Of a stretch of DNA of 64,000 bases, positions 51,804-62,704 are shown in pieces (position 1 is the first letter of the stretch; every line of letters begins with the position of its first letter). Source of the stretch: Chondrus crispus (taxonomy: Eukaryota; Rhodophyta; Florideophyceae; Gigartinales; Gigartinaceae); the NCBI RefSeq assembly GCF_000350225.1, contig NW_005179265.1:56267-120266 (forward strand), given 5' to 3'. The notes beneath the pieces were generated by a model. The model did no database searches. It saw only the letters and a program-made list of their open reading frames with translations, and was not told the DNA's origin. The position numbers were made by a program, and so were the translations under genes.

Positions 51804-54110
51804 ATGTCAACAAGCGCACCCGGGGACGTCGGTCCCGGGGCGAGCAGAGCCGGATCGGCACGAGCGTCGAGGATCCCGAGGTGTCCTCGCATCCGGAGCC
51901 AGGCCATTACGGCCACGGACCCCGGAGATCAAGAATCCCCTACGGGGATAGCAGCCGACAAGACTGACCTCGACGAGAAGTTGGAGAAGATGAGCAGCGA
52001 AATTCGCGAAGAAGCGAAGAAAAATCTCGAGGCTGAATTAGCCCTCGTCCGGAAGCAACTGGAGTTGCAAGCATCCGAGTTCCACACCGTTTTAGGAGAG
52101 CTATCGGCTCGAGTGGATCTCGTCGAGAAGGAGCGAGGAGATGCGACCGACGGTCTGGAGCCGGAGGTCTTAGCCTCGTTGAAAATTTCGGTCAAGGACG
52201 CGAGGCGCGACGCGAATCAAGCCTTGGAGTCCTTACGAAAATTTAGAACAAGCATCGATGACCGATTCGATCGCGCCGCGCAACGTCTAAAGGACCTCGA
52301 GCAGGCCGCGGATCAAGCTCCGCAAGGATCGGACGACGAGCCGCTCCCTTCGGGTAGAGAAGGCGACCGTCGGTCGAAGAAGGACAAGCCCGCTCGGCAG
52401 CGGAGTTCCAAGTCGAAGCCCTCGAAGAAGGACAAGCGACGTACAAGCAAGGGTCACTATAGTGACGATCCGGAGAACCGCGACTCACAGTCGGAGTCGC
52501 TTGGTCCCTCCGAAGATGGTAACGGCGGTTCGTCGAACCATTCGGGCGATTCCGAACGCCGTTCAGAAGACGGAAACGGAATTTCGTCAAGCAAGAAAAT
52601 TTCCTCCAGACGAGGCGGAGTCACTTCGTCCGCCTCGCGGAGAGACAAGGACGCGGAGCCCGAAGATGTCGCAACGCGGCGCGGGCCGCGATGGGAGGAG
52701 TTGGAGGAGCTGAATCCGACCAACTACCTCTTCAAGAAGTTACTTTCGTACCGAACGTACCGCTTGCGGAACCCGCAGACATATTTGTCAAGTTCCCGGC
52801 GGACCGCCGTGCGAAAAATTGGGAGAGATATTCCGCCTAAGATGAAGAAGGACAACACGTTCACAGGAGAGGACGGGGTCCTTGTGTTGGATTTTTTGGC
52901 GAAATTAGTTCAAGAGTTCGATACTCAAGAAATGAACGAGGGGCAAGCGATCCGCCTGTTGCCTGAATTTTTAAGCGGCATCGCCTTGAGACAGTACACT
53001 TCGGTGTCTCAGACGGCCGGGGCCCATCACGGAAAGATATCCGTTTGGCCAGAGGCCGTACAGTGGTTGTTGAAGAATTTCGCAACCGACGAGGCGATCC
53101 GTCAAGCCGTGCTCGCATTGCGAGAAGTTCAGCAAAGACCGTCTGAAGACGAGATGGAATTTTATATCCGTCTGACGGACGCAAGCAATCGATGTGGAAA
53201 CGTATATTCGATGGAAGAACAGATGACGATGTTTATTGAAGGACTCGATTCGAGTATCAAGCCGATGGTATCTCAATACCGGCAAGACAATCGGGACGTT
53301 TCATTTTTGAGACTAGTGAATTACGCGAAGGGGCATGGCTCGGCGAGCCGCGCTAAGGACAAGAAGACCAAGAAGGTCACGATTGAGACGCCGTCGACGT
53401 TCAGGGCGGGGAACAAGCCGAGGGCTTCTTATCCCGGTCGCAAAAGTCACGCCGCAGTCCATTTAGCCGAGTCCATGTCCGCGTCAGACGAGCGCGGTGC
53501 GCATGGAAGTAGCGAAAATCACTACGAAGGAGCGTTAGTAGCCGAAGGCGAGTTCATTGAGCCATCGGAGGGCTACGGACACGAGGACTACGGGGACAGC
53601 GAGTCGTCAACTTTACCGACGCCTGCATACACGACGGAGTCGTTTTCAGAGCCCACGGATCCCGTGATGATGTTTCGGGGGCGCGGCCACACGCCGGCGC
53701 CGCGCAATCCGATGGAAGACAAGGGTACGACGTTTCGAAGGCCAGGCTGGATGGGAAGGCCGCAACGCCAAGGAAGGCCGCCGGCCCGTGGAGGACCTAG
53801 GACGCCGTATCCCGTTAAGACGCACGGTCTGGTGTGCTATCATTGCTATGAAAAGGGGCACGCCGCGCCAACGTGCATTCTTTCCCTCCAGGAAATGCAC
53901 CGAGTTTTGGAAAATTATGAGGCGTTGTCTCCGATGGAGAGGCTAGGGATACCATCGACGAGTTACCTGAAGGTCAAGAATTGGTTCGATTCGCAGACGG
54001 CGAGCACGCCGAGTGCTTCAACGCCGAGGTCGAACCAACCCTTCAGAGGGCCCACCGCGGGGCCCGCGCCGTCGGATGTGAGAAGGATCCCGCAGCGGCA
54101 GGAAAACTAG
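51804..54110 (+). CDS. gag: Gag of chromovirus D
   Basis: An intact 768-residue Gag. The first 300 residues are charged and include coiled-coil-like helices (ALVRKQLELQASEFHTVLGE) and a Ser/Lys/Arg-rich tract, longer than in typical gypsy Gag. The retrotransposon capsid core lies at about 340-520 (FTGEDGVLVLDFLAKLVQEF, LLPEFLSGIALRQYTSVS, MEFYIRLTDASNRCGNVYS). The CCHC knuckle CYHCYEKGHAAPTC is at about 676-690. Gag forms the virus-like particle and packages element RNA. The pol frame overlaps the last 130 bases in the -1 phase, so pol is probably made by -1 frameshifting. Confidence 0.9.
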   Translation: MSTSAPGDVGPGASRAGSARASRIPRCPRIRSQAITATDPGDQESPTGIAADKTDLDEKLEKMSSEIREEAKKNLEAELALVRKQLELQASEFHTVLGELSARVDLVEKERGDATDGLEPEVLASLKISVKDARRDANQALESLRKFRTSIDDRFDRAAQRLKDLEQAADQAPQGSDDEPLPSGREGDRRSKKDKPARQRSSKSKPSKKDKRRTSKGHYSDDPENRDSQSESLGPSEDGNGGSSNHSGDSERRSEDGNGISSSKKISSRRGGVTSSASRRDKDAEPEDVATRRGPRWEELEELNPTNYLFKKLLSYRTYRLRNPQTYLSSSRRTAVRKIGRDIPPKMKKDNTFTGEDGVLVLDFLAKLVQEFDTQEMNEGQAIRLLPEFLSGIALRQYTSVSQTAGAHHGKISVWPEAVQWLLKNFATDEAIRQAVLALREVQQRPSEDEMEFYIRLTDASNRCGNVYSMEEQMTMFIEGLDSSIKPMVSQYRQDNRDVSFLRLVNYAKGHGSASRAKDKKTKKVTIETPSTFRAGNKPRASYPGRKSHAAVHLAESMSASDERGAHGSSENHYEGALVAEGEFIEPSEGYGHEDYGDSESSTLPTPAYTTESFSEPTDPVMMFRGRGHTPAPRNPMEDKGTTFRRPGWMGRPQRQGRPPARGGPRTPYPVKTHGLVCYHCYEKGHAAPTCILSLQEMHRVLENYEALSPMERLGIPSTSYLKVKNWFDSQTASTPSASTPRSNQPFRGPTAGPAPSDVRRIPQRQEN

Positions 54111-57100
54111 AGAGGGGAATCTCGCATGAGTCGCGAGAGGGACAGGGTCGATGTACTGTGCCCGGGGCTCAGCCCCGTTCCCTGTCTCTAAAGGAAAAGT
54201 CAGGCCTCGAGGAGAAGGTTGTTGGATTGGTGGATAAAGCCCAAAGGGCCAGCTCAAGTCAAGAAAATTTGAGCCGAGCCCGAGATCATCCGCTGGAAGA
54301 AGTTCGAAGACCCTGGTACAGGGTTAAGCGAAGGGAATGTCCCCAGAAGATTTTGGTTCTTGCGCGAAAAAACTACAAAGTGTACGCGGACATTGGACCA
54401 ACAGTCGGATTGATGAGCCGGGTGTTGTCTGTTTTAGACACCGGCGCGGGACCAAACCTTGTGCGAAAATCGGAACTCCCAGCTGGAATGGAATCTCTAG
54501 TGTCCTACGGACCGAACCAAGATATCGGCGACGCGAACAATAGGCCACTCCGGACTCTCGGCACAATTAGAATGCCTGTGAGGCTTGGAAAATTTGTGGC
54601 CGCAGCCGAGTTTATTGTATGCGAAAAACTGGCCGTCCCGCTAATTCTAGGCGCAGACTACTGTGACCGGTTTGTGGAAGCAATTTATCCAAGGAAGAAA
54701 ACGGTTGAGTTGGCGGATTTCTCGGAGGTCCCGATAGTTAGGCGGTTCTCGACGAGAAAAGGGAAGAAGAATCTCGTCGCGGGAGAGGACGAGAATGATG
54801 GAAAGGGGGAGCGAATTTCCCCTAAGGTAAAAGTGGCAAGAGCCACGACTATCGAGCCCGGGACGCAACGCGTCGTGGAATGCACCTCGAAGAGGGCGGG
54901 CTTGGTTGTGGTTCAGCCGTACTCGTCGTTGTGCGAAAGGCACGGGTTGACGTGCACTAATGGTGTTGTTCAGGTTCAGCCTGACAGGCCATTTCGTCTA
55001 CTCGTTGCGAATTTTAGGACGTACCCTGTCAGGGTGCAAAAAGGCCAAGTGGTGGCAGAATTATTACCGCACCCGAGAGCTGCGCTCGAGAGCAAACCCA
55101 CCATTGGTGAAGTTCTCGGAATTCAAGAAAGGAAGAAGGAAAATTTTCCTAATTCCACCAAGACGCCTACGGGCGAGACAAGATGCGAACCGTCGGATCA
55201 AGATCGCGAGGACCAGCCAGAAGAACGGTCGGCAGAGCTCTCCGCGTCGGCATCTACGAAGCCGCAACGCAGGATTGAGCCGCCACCGCCGGACGTGGAG
55301 GACCTCGACCTGAGCCACGTGCCGGAACGGCTGCGCGAGCGGTTCCGTCGGATGTTGAAAAAGTATTCAAGGATGTGGGATGGGACGCTTGGCGAAATTA
55401 ATACCACCGTCCATCGGATCGAGTTGATACCCGAGACTCGCCCCATCGCACAAGCTCCGTATCGGGCCGGACCTAAAGCCCGCGAAGTAGAAGATGCAGA
55501 GGTGCAGAAGATGTTGGAGGCAGGAGTGATAGAACCAGCGCAGTCAGAATGGGCGTCGCCCGTGTTGCTGGTGCCCAAGCCGGACGGGTCAATGCGTTTT
55601 TGCGTAGACTACCGCAGGCTGAACGCAGTGACGGTGAAGGACACGTACCCCTTATTGCGCATGGATGAGTGCCTGGACTCGCTTGGTGACACCAAGGTTT
55701 TCTCCGCGTTGGACGCGATTTCGGGATATTGGCAGATGCCTATCCCTGAGTGCGACCGCGACAAGACCGCATTTTCGTGTCACTCAGGACTGTATCGCTT
55801 CTCAAGAATGCCCTTCGGGCTAACTAACGCGCCAGCGACGTTTCAGAGAGCAATGGATATCCTGCTCTCTCCGTTCCGTTGGAAGTGCTGCTTGGTGTAT
55901 ATGGACGACATAATAATTTTTAGCAAGTCGTGGGAGGAGCACATCGTGCACGTGGATGAAATACTTTCTGTATTAGAGAAGGCAGGTGTGAAGTTCAAAC
56001 TTCGCAAGTGTGAATTTTTCGTCGAAAAGATCAAGTACCTGGGCCATGTCGTTCGGCCAGGTACATTGGAAGTGGACGCCGCGCGAACCGTCGCATTGGA
56101 ACAAGTGAGGTACCCTCAAACGCAGACCCAGCTCAGGAGCTTCTTGGGACTTTGTAATGTCTACCGTCGGTTTGTCCCACATTACGCGAAAATCGCGCAT
56201 CCGCTCAATCAACTGTTGAAGAAGGGACAACCGGTCCAGTTGGAAAGATTCGACGAACCGTGCAAGAAAGCTTTTCATAAGCTCAAGGACGCCATCTTGG
56301 CACCGCCGGTGTTGGTGCTGCCGAAGAAGGACCTACCCTACTCGGTAGATACCGATGCAAGCGACTACCAAATAGGCGCTGCACTATTTCAAACACACCC
56401 GGATGCGCAACGCAAACCCATCGGGTTCTTTTCAAGAACGTTAGCCGCAGCCGAGAGAAACTATTCTGTATCAGAAAAAGAATGTCTAGCGGTAATTTGG
56501 GCCGTACAGACTTTAAGACCATATCTATATGGCGAGCACTTCATTGTGCATACCGACCATGCCTCCTTGAGGTGGTTGATGAACGTAACCGACCCCAGCG
56601 GGAGATTAATCCGATGGAGGCTCCGCCTCTCGGAATTCGATTTCGAAATCAAGTACAAGAAGGGCAAGGCGAACAGTCAAGCTGACGCCCTGTCAAGATT
56701 ACGGACCGCAGGAGAAACCGTCGACGAAATCGACGACGAAATCCCATGCTTTATGGCCGAACCGGCCGAGGGTACAGTGGAGAACGAGGAAAGTTTTGAC
56801 GCGATAGACGACATCCTCGCTCTTGAGGGGGGGACCGCCCCTGATCGCCTCGATCAATTCTAAGCTGTTACTCCGGAGGAGCTCATTAGCGAGCAAGCCG
56901 TCGACCCCTTCTGCAATCGCATCAAGGAAGAAATGGACGCCGGAAAGGTGAGAACATTCAGCATGGAAACCGAGGAACTCGAAGGAACTCTATGCCGTAC
57001 CGCGGCAGAGTTTGTACAAGTGGTAATACCACAATCGTTAAGGGACCGCGTCCTAGGGTTGAGCCACTACGCAAAATTGGCAGGCCACCCGGGAGGCAGG

Positions 57101-58564
57101 AAACTTTACAAGACTTTGAGAAGATATTTTTATTGGCCTACGATGGCTCTAGACTGCTATGCCGTCGCGAAGAATTGCGCCGCATGCGCGCGGGAAAGGG
57201 TGAAGTTAAGAAAAAACACGAAGGAAATGAAGCTGTTCACGCCCAAAGCGCCGCTGGAATTTGTCGCCATCGACATTCTCGGCGAGCTAATCACGAGTAA
57301 GCGAGAAAATCGGTATATTCTCGTGATCAGCGATCGATACTCGAAACTGGTACGAACCGTACCGTTGAAGAAGATATCAGCTGCGCACATCGCACAAGCC
57401 TTCGTTCACCATTGGGTATTCGTGTACGGACCGCCGGTCAAGCTGCTGTCCGACAATGGAACACAGTTCACGGCCCGGTTCTTTCAGAATGTCTGCCGAA
57501 CTCTCGGCATACGCAATGTGTTCACGACTACGTACCACCCGCAAGCCAACGGCCAAGTTGAGAGGTTTAATGGCACGCTGACTTCCGCGTTGCGAAAATA
57601 CGTTGGAGAGCATCCCAAGGACTGGGACCTATTTAGCGACGCTGTGACGTTCGCATACAACACGCAAGTTCATCGAACTACGAATATCGCGCCCTTCGAG
57701 CTGGTGTTGGCTCGGGCGCCGAGAAACATTGCGCTACAAGCGCAACCAACATTGGAGAATTTCAGCTCGTCACGAGCATACTACCTGAAATGGCAGTCGT
57801 GGTTGGAGAGCCTAATGCGAGGCGCCGATAGGAGTTTGCGGAAGGAACAAGCCCGGTACAAGCGAAATTTTGACGCACGCCTTTGCAAGCCGCAGTATGA
57901 GATCTCGTCAGGGTCCGACGTGTTCCTCTGGAAGGAGCAGGGCACGGCTAGCGAACCGAAACACAAGCTGGCACAAGTCGCTACAGGACCTTATCAGGTC
58001 AGAAGATCGGATCAACATACGGTAGTCATTGCCATTGGCGATCAGGAGGAACGCGTATCGCGAGACAGGGTGGAGTTAGCCCCAAGCCCGATGGACCATG
58101 CGCCGATAACCGGCCTACGTCAAGCGCTACAGTTCCTGGGAGAGCCGGAGCTAAACGAAGAAGGAGAGGTAATGGAGGACGAGGAACGTCCTCACCCCCG
58201 TGCGCCTACGACGGGGGACCAGGATAATTTAGTTGGTCGAACGCCGACAACGGGGACACCTCCAGACCTACGCGAGTTTGGAAAGTCCAGAGAAGAGGAT
58301 GAGTTGGAAGATCTTCGGAAGGGGGAAGGACAGTTGGACACGCAGGAAGAAGGAACCGAGAGTCAGGAGTATGTGATCGACAAGATCGTGGACCACGGCT
58401 ACGACGAGAAGAAATTAATTCTCAAAGTGAGGTGGTATGGGTATACCATCGAGGACGCAACGTGGGAACCTATTGAGCAGATCCCCCGCAGCGCGGTAGT
58501 CACATATTTCCGAAGGAAAAGGCTACCCTTACCCACGCAAGCGTCGCACGCACAACCGGGATAG
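53981..58564 (+). CDS. pol: Pol of chromovirus D, complete except one in-frame stop
   Basis: One frame from 53981 to 58564 with a single TAA at 56861-56863, where copy C has CAA (Gln). Domains in order: aspartic protease (VLDTGAGPNLV), RT (AISGYWQM, MPFGLTNAPATFQ, VYMDDIIIF), RNase H (SVDTDASDYQIGAAL, HTDHASLRWL), integrase zinc domain (HYAKLAGHP, CAACARER) and D-D-E core (VAIDILGEL, LSDNGTQFTARF, YHPQANGQVERFNG), then a chromodomain at the C-terminus (EYVIDKIVDHGYDEKK, VRWYGYTIEDATWEPIEQIP). The chromodomain makes it a chromovirus and is expected to steer integration to modified chromatin. No ATG starts the frame; synthesis would depend on -1 frameshifting in the gag overlap. All catalytic residues I can check are present. 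Confidence 0.9.
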
Positions 58565-60267
58565 CCATCGTAAATAGAATTAGTAGGTTAGAGACAACAG
58601 AGAGGTCAGAACTTCGAGAAAGGAACACATCTACGGGGTTCGCAGATAAGGAGTTTGAAGGAAAGGAGAGCAAGGCAGAGAAGCGAGACTGTATCCTTGG
58701 ATGAAGCATTGAGCCTCTCGGAAAAACACACACGCTTCATCACGGTACGCACGAGAAATGACGTTTCGAACGGACGGTCCGCCCACGTGGGGGGGATGAT
58801 GAAATCAAATTATATATACATATGTAAGCGTGTCGACAACAACCCGCTGAACAGGCGACACAAGTGAGAAGTCGATTCCAGCCATGCTGTGAAATTATAA
58901 TCAAAAAGCAGGAAAAATTACGGCAGCTGCGGTACGCACGATAAGTGGTGATCGTTTGCCACAGTCGGCGACATAACTATTCTAAGTCGCCCCACAGCCA
59001 AGCCCCACCCGACCTCACACGAAGCCGATCGTCACACTCACTGCTAACACACTGCCCATGCTCGCCGAGCACGAAGACTCGTCCAAAGGGACCACCCTCA
59101 AAAGAGCGCGGTTACGACTTCACCCGAGGTGACCGACGTCGACGCTCACAATCGGTCCTATTATATTTTTTCCAGGGCGATCGACTTAGCACTTACCCAT
59201 CATGATTTCTCTTCAACTCTGTCGTTTCTTTGTTTCTTTGTTTTATTCACTTTCCCCTTTTCTGTTTTGTTGTTGTTCTGTTCAAGTTACTATTATTTTC
59301 CGTGTCGTCAAGGAGATGACCCCGCACTGCGGGGGTCGATCAGAAGAACCTACAAGGAATAAGAAGGAGGCTATTGCCACGCCAATGAGAAGGGGAACCC
59401 TACAGTAGACCCAAGATTCGAAACAAGGCGTTCCATTGAGAACGAAGAAGAAGCCCCTTCCCCCCGTGGGGATGCGCGCAGTGAGGCGCGAAGGACGAGC
59501 GAGGGTCGTACGAGACCTGATGAGCACCAAGCGGACAGTATGGTCCGTGTCGCGAAAGAATACGTCGGAAACCCTGAAGGATGCCCTCCCACCTTGTACA
59601 TGAAATTACTTTCGTGGCGACTCTCTTCACTTTTTTGCTTTTTTCCTTTACCGTGCAGAGGCACTGACTAGACACGTAATTATAATAGCCCCACGGGGTG
59701 AAGCACCCAACTGATGGAGACCTCTCAGGCAACGTTCACCGTATACGTGAACCGGCTACTGTGTCTTGTCATTTTTTTTGTTTTGTTTCGAGGTTAATCT
59801 ACGCGGGACGAATGGTATCGTTAGCTCCTTGGGAGAAGGAGTCAAATCTAAGAAAGGGAGTTCGAACCCCCGACGAGGGCCTGGTGCAAGTTTCATTGAG
59901 ATCCTCGATATTGGTTTGAAAAAAAAAGCGTACCGGCACAACCTTCATTGGGTGTGCCCCGTGAGAGCATCAGCTCAATATTCGTGCTCAATTGTGCTTA
60001 GGACGAGCCCTCGGGCCGGGCGACGCATTAGTCAGTCCGCGACAGGATCATCGATCTCACCCTACAACAGTTGTATTTTTCTGTACTCCCATTTCTCCTT
60101 TGTCATCAGGGATTGAACGCAAGAGCGCCTGCGCGGTGTCCCGTCTGGAAAACTCTGACGTCCTTGAGTACAGACTCCATGAATAATGGCGACGTACCGT
60201 CGGCAACGAGAATTGATCCTGAGACCTCTCATCTGAGGAAAGAACAGAACGATGATGAGATGGGTAC
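58565..60267 (+). mobile_element. 3' internal region of chromovirus D, no clear gene
   Basis: It starts with AT-rich sequence and contains a T-rich tract (59160-59290) like that of copy C, then purine-rich and GC-rich blocks. Frames are short (up to about 115 codons) and not recognisable. No 3' LTR appears before the copia LTR at 60268, which may have inserted here; the end of D may lie beyond the window. Confidence 0.5.
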
Positions 60268-61528
60268 TGAAAATGTGCGACCACATGCTGTTATCTGAAA
60301 AGGTCAAAATCGAGCGACACGTGTACATGACTGCACGGTCCGGGCGCTCTTACCCATATCACGACATGACACGTGTAAAATCCCAGATTTTGGGGTTCCG
60401 GGGACGAAAGTGGCCCCTCGGAGGGTCATGCAAATTTGCATAGTTTTGCCAAGTGGAACCTTGGCCCGTAGCACTATAGACTACACAGGAAATACTGCAA
60501 TTCTATTGGCCCTCAGGTCTAATGCTGCAAATCTATTGGTCGAGCGTTGTCCACGTGTGCGTCATTGGCCTTGTGATGTACTTTAAATGGCCTGTATATG
60601 CCATAATTACGTTGTTTTGGGGGTTTCAAGTGGTTTGCCATGGTTGTAATGGGTAATTGCATGGGGCCCCCGGGCGGGACACATGTATCCCGTGTACACA
60701 TGTACACGTCGCCAGGTGGATTCGTGTACGTACACATGTACACGCATCCAGGTGTATGCACATGAGGGTTTACAGTTTTACGGTGTCAGACTGTTTGCGA
60801 TCCTGCGCGTGTCCGAGTACAGTACATGTGAATCAAAAGTACAACAAGTACTTCTCGCGAGAGGAATACAGTTGTGCGATTATTCTGTGTACGCGTCACG
60901 CTGTATGCGAGTCTTGCGTGAGCACGCGCCGTTGCACTGTGCTCTCGTCATGGTGCGCCGTTGGATGCAAGTTCATGACAGTACTCGTGTGATTTACATG
61001 TATTCTCATGTGAGTTGTGTAGAAAGTCTGGATGCACATTGTTATAACTTGCCATAATTATCTGACAGTGCTTGGCGAAATTAGTAAGGTGAGAAACAAG
61101 GATACGTATGGCGATTGTGATATGAAAGACGTTTGCGTTGTTGGAAATAGACAAGTGCCAAGTTGTTCGTTGCACAACAATGAAGTCTGGCATGACTGGA
61201 TGCAGATTAGTAAGGTGTGAAACAGTTGCATGCATAGGGCCATGGTTTACAGTCATTTGGAATGTGTAGAAATAGTTGTGAGCTAATAGTTACGAATCGA
61301 TTCGTAAGGTGGAAATCGAACAGTATGGTCGGGCCACAAGAGGACCGCGCTTGGTCGCGCATAGTAGAGTATGGTTTACTGGGAGTCGGAGTAGAGCGAT
61401 AGTGTAGCACTCGAAGTGTATAAGTATCGCAGGAAAAGGGCTTCAAAGTAAACCTCGGCACCAACTCCTTCACTCACACACATCAACCTGCCTTCCTTCT
61501 TTCCCTTGCCCCTCCGAACCTACCATTA
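60268..61528 (+). repeat. Copia 5' LTR (copy I)
   Basis: A 1261-base LTR starting TGAAAATGTGCGACC and ending CCTACCATTA, homologous to copies G and H. It is followed by a primer-binding site and, further on, copia gag, so it is a 5' LTR. GTATAAGTATCGC at about 61418 is a TATA-type box. Confidence 0.85.
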
Positions 61529-61542
61529 GGTTATGGGCCCAG
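61529..61542 (+). other. Primer-binding site, half-tRNA-iMet type
   Basis: GGTTATGGGCCCAG directly follows the LTR. It is complementary to the anticodon stem-loop of eukaryotic initiator tRNA-Met (CUGGGCCCAUAACC). Drosophila copia is primed by the 5' half of initiator tRNA-Met at such a site. Confidence 0.75.
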
Positions 61543-61989
61543 TCCCTCGCTGTCGTTTCACTGCATGAGTTTTCGCTGCCGTTTCTCGTCGTTCTTTCCG
61601 CTGGTCTTCTCGCTGTCGTTGTCGCTCTCGTTCTTGCCGTCGTTCTTGGTTTTGGCTGTCGTTGTTGCTGTCGTTCTTGCTCTGTTGTGTGAATTGGTTT
61701 TGGTCATCGCCCCCGCTGTCTTCGTTGTCTTCGTTCTTGGTTTGGCTTTTGTTCTTGCTGTGGTTCTTGCTGCTGTCTCTGTCTTTGGTCTTCGTCTTCG
61801 TTTCCGCTCCCGCTACCGCCGTCGTCGTCAATCTCGCATTTGGTTTTTCTTCGTTCTCTCATGCAAAGTAAGTTTTGAGTTTCTTTCCATTTCCTACACA
61901 TCTAAGTGATTGTCTTTGCACGTTTTGGTGGTTCTTAAGAGCAATAATTCCAAAATCTGTTACTGACGATTATCTTCATATTCCTTATT
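61543..61989 (+). repeat. Low-complexity GTCGTT/CTTG-rich leader segment
   Basis: Bases 61565-61830 are built from variants of TCGTTCTTG and TGTCGTT. All three plus frames are open for long stretches; one (from 61565) would give a very hydrophobic/Arg-rich peptide. AAAGTAAGT at 61866 is a strong donor-like site, and TTGTGTTAG at about 62015-62023 could serve as an acceptor, so this may be a first exon or untranslated leader for the zinc-finger frame. Confidence 0.4.
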
Positions 61990-62532
61990 GTGAATACCTG
62001 TTTTTACGGGGTTGTGTTAGATCTGGAATTAGTACCGGTGCGCTCTGCGCCTGGGAAGCTGGTCACCGGTCGAACGGTTCGGACATCGGAGGTCGTATCC
62101 GTTGAGGTGCTTGAGCCTGAGGATCAACCTTCACCTCGGCTCGCGCTTCCGGGTCCGTCCTCGAGTTGCCCACCATATAGGATTCCTCGTATTCTGCGCT
62201 CTGTTCCCGCACCAATAAAGAGAACTACGCATCGACTTTCTGCTCGGAAAGCGGCTGTTCTCGCAGATAAACAGTTTAAGCGTGAGCGCAAGAGGAATCG
62301 TAAGGTGTGCCCGCGGTATAAGCGGTATTGTAAAGTGTGCGGCGTTAGTGGCAATAGTGCGAAGGCCTTTTACGACCACATTCAGTCTAGGTCTCATGGC
62401 ATTCAAGTTGCCAACGCTAAGGAGAGTCCGCGTTGTATCCCTTGCAATCGCGTCTTTGAGTCTCACGGGCACCTGAAGTGCCACGAGAACGGTGCCGCAC
62501 ACTTAAAGGTAGTTTGTGAACAGAATAGTTAG
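61990..62532 (+). CDS. Zinc-finger ORF in the copia leader
   Basis: A 180-codon open frame with no internal ATG; the first codon here is GTG. It is basic and Pro-rich, then has two zinc fingers of the C-x2-C-x12-H-x5-H form: CKVCGVSGNSAKAFYDHIQ...H and CIPCNRVFESHGHLKCHENG...H. This spacing is typical of U1-type/dsRNA-binding (JAZ-like) fingers, not classic DNA-binding C2H2. A basic stretch (KQFKRERKRNRKV) precedes the fingers. The stop is 172 bases before the gag ATG. It may be translated after splicing from an upstream exon, or be a captured host exon. I cannot place it in a known copia ORF family. Confidence 0.5.
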   Translation: MNTCFYGVVLDLELVPVRSAPGKLVTGRTVRTSEVVSVEVLEPEDQPSPRLALPGPSSSCPPYRIPRILRSVPAPIKRTTHRLSARKAAVLADKQFKRERKRNRKVCPRYKRYCKVCGVSGNSAKAFYDHIQSRSHGIQVANAKESPRCIPCNRVFESHGHLKCHENGAAHLKVVCEQNS

Positions 62533-62704
62533 GGATTTCATCCAAATAAATTCACATATCTGTTCGCAAATTTCTCCTAGTGCAACTTCATAGTAATCAT
62601 ATCGAACTTCTTAGACGGGTGGGCTTGCCATTGTGTTGACTATCGGTTAACGGCTTGGGATCCCCGAACGGATTTTCGAATACTTGAAGTTTATTTGCAC
62701 TAAA

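Noticed and set aside
59790..59890. tRNA-like sequence with GGGAGTTCGAACCCCCG resembling a T-arm
   Set aside because: Two of five T-stem pairs fail and no matching acceptor or D-arm could be placed upstream. It is probably chance within the element tail.
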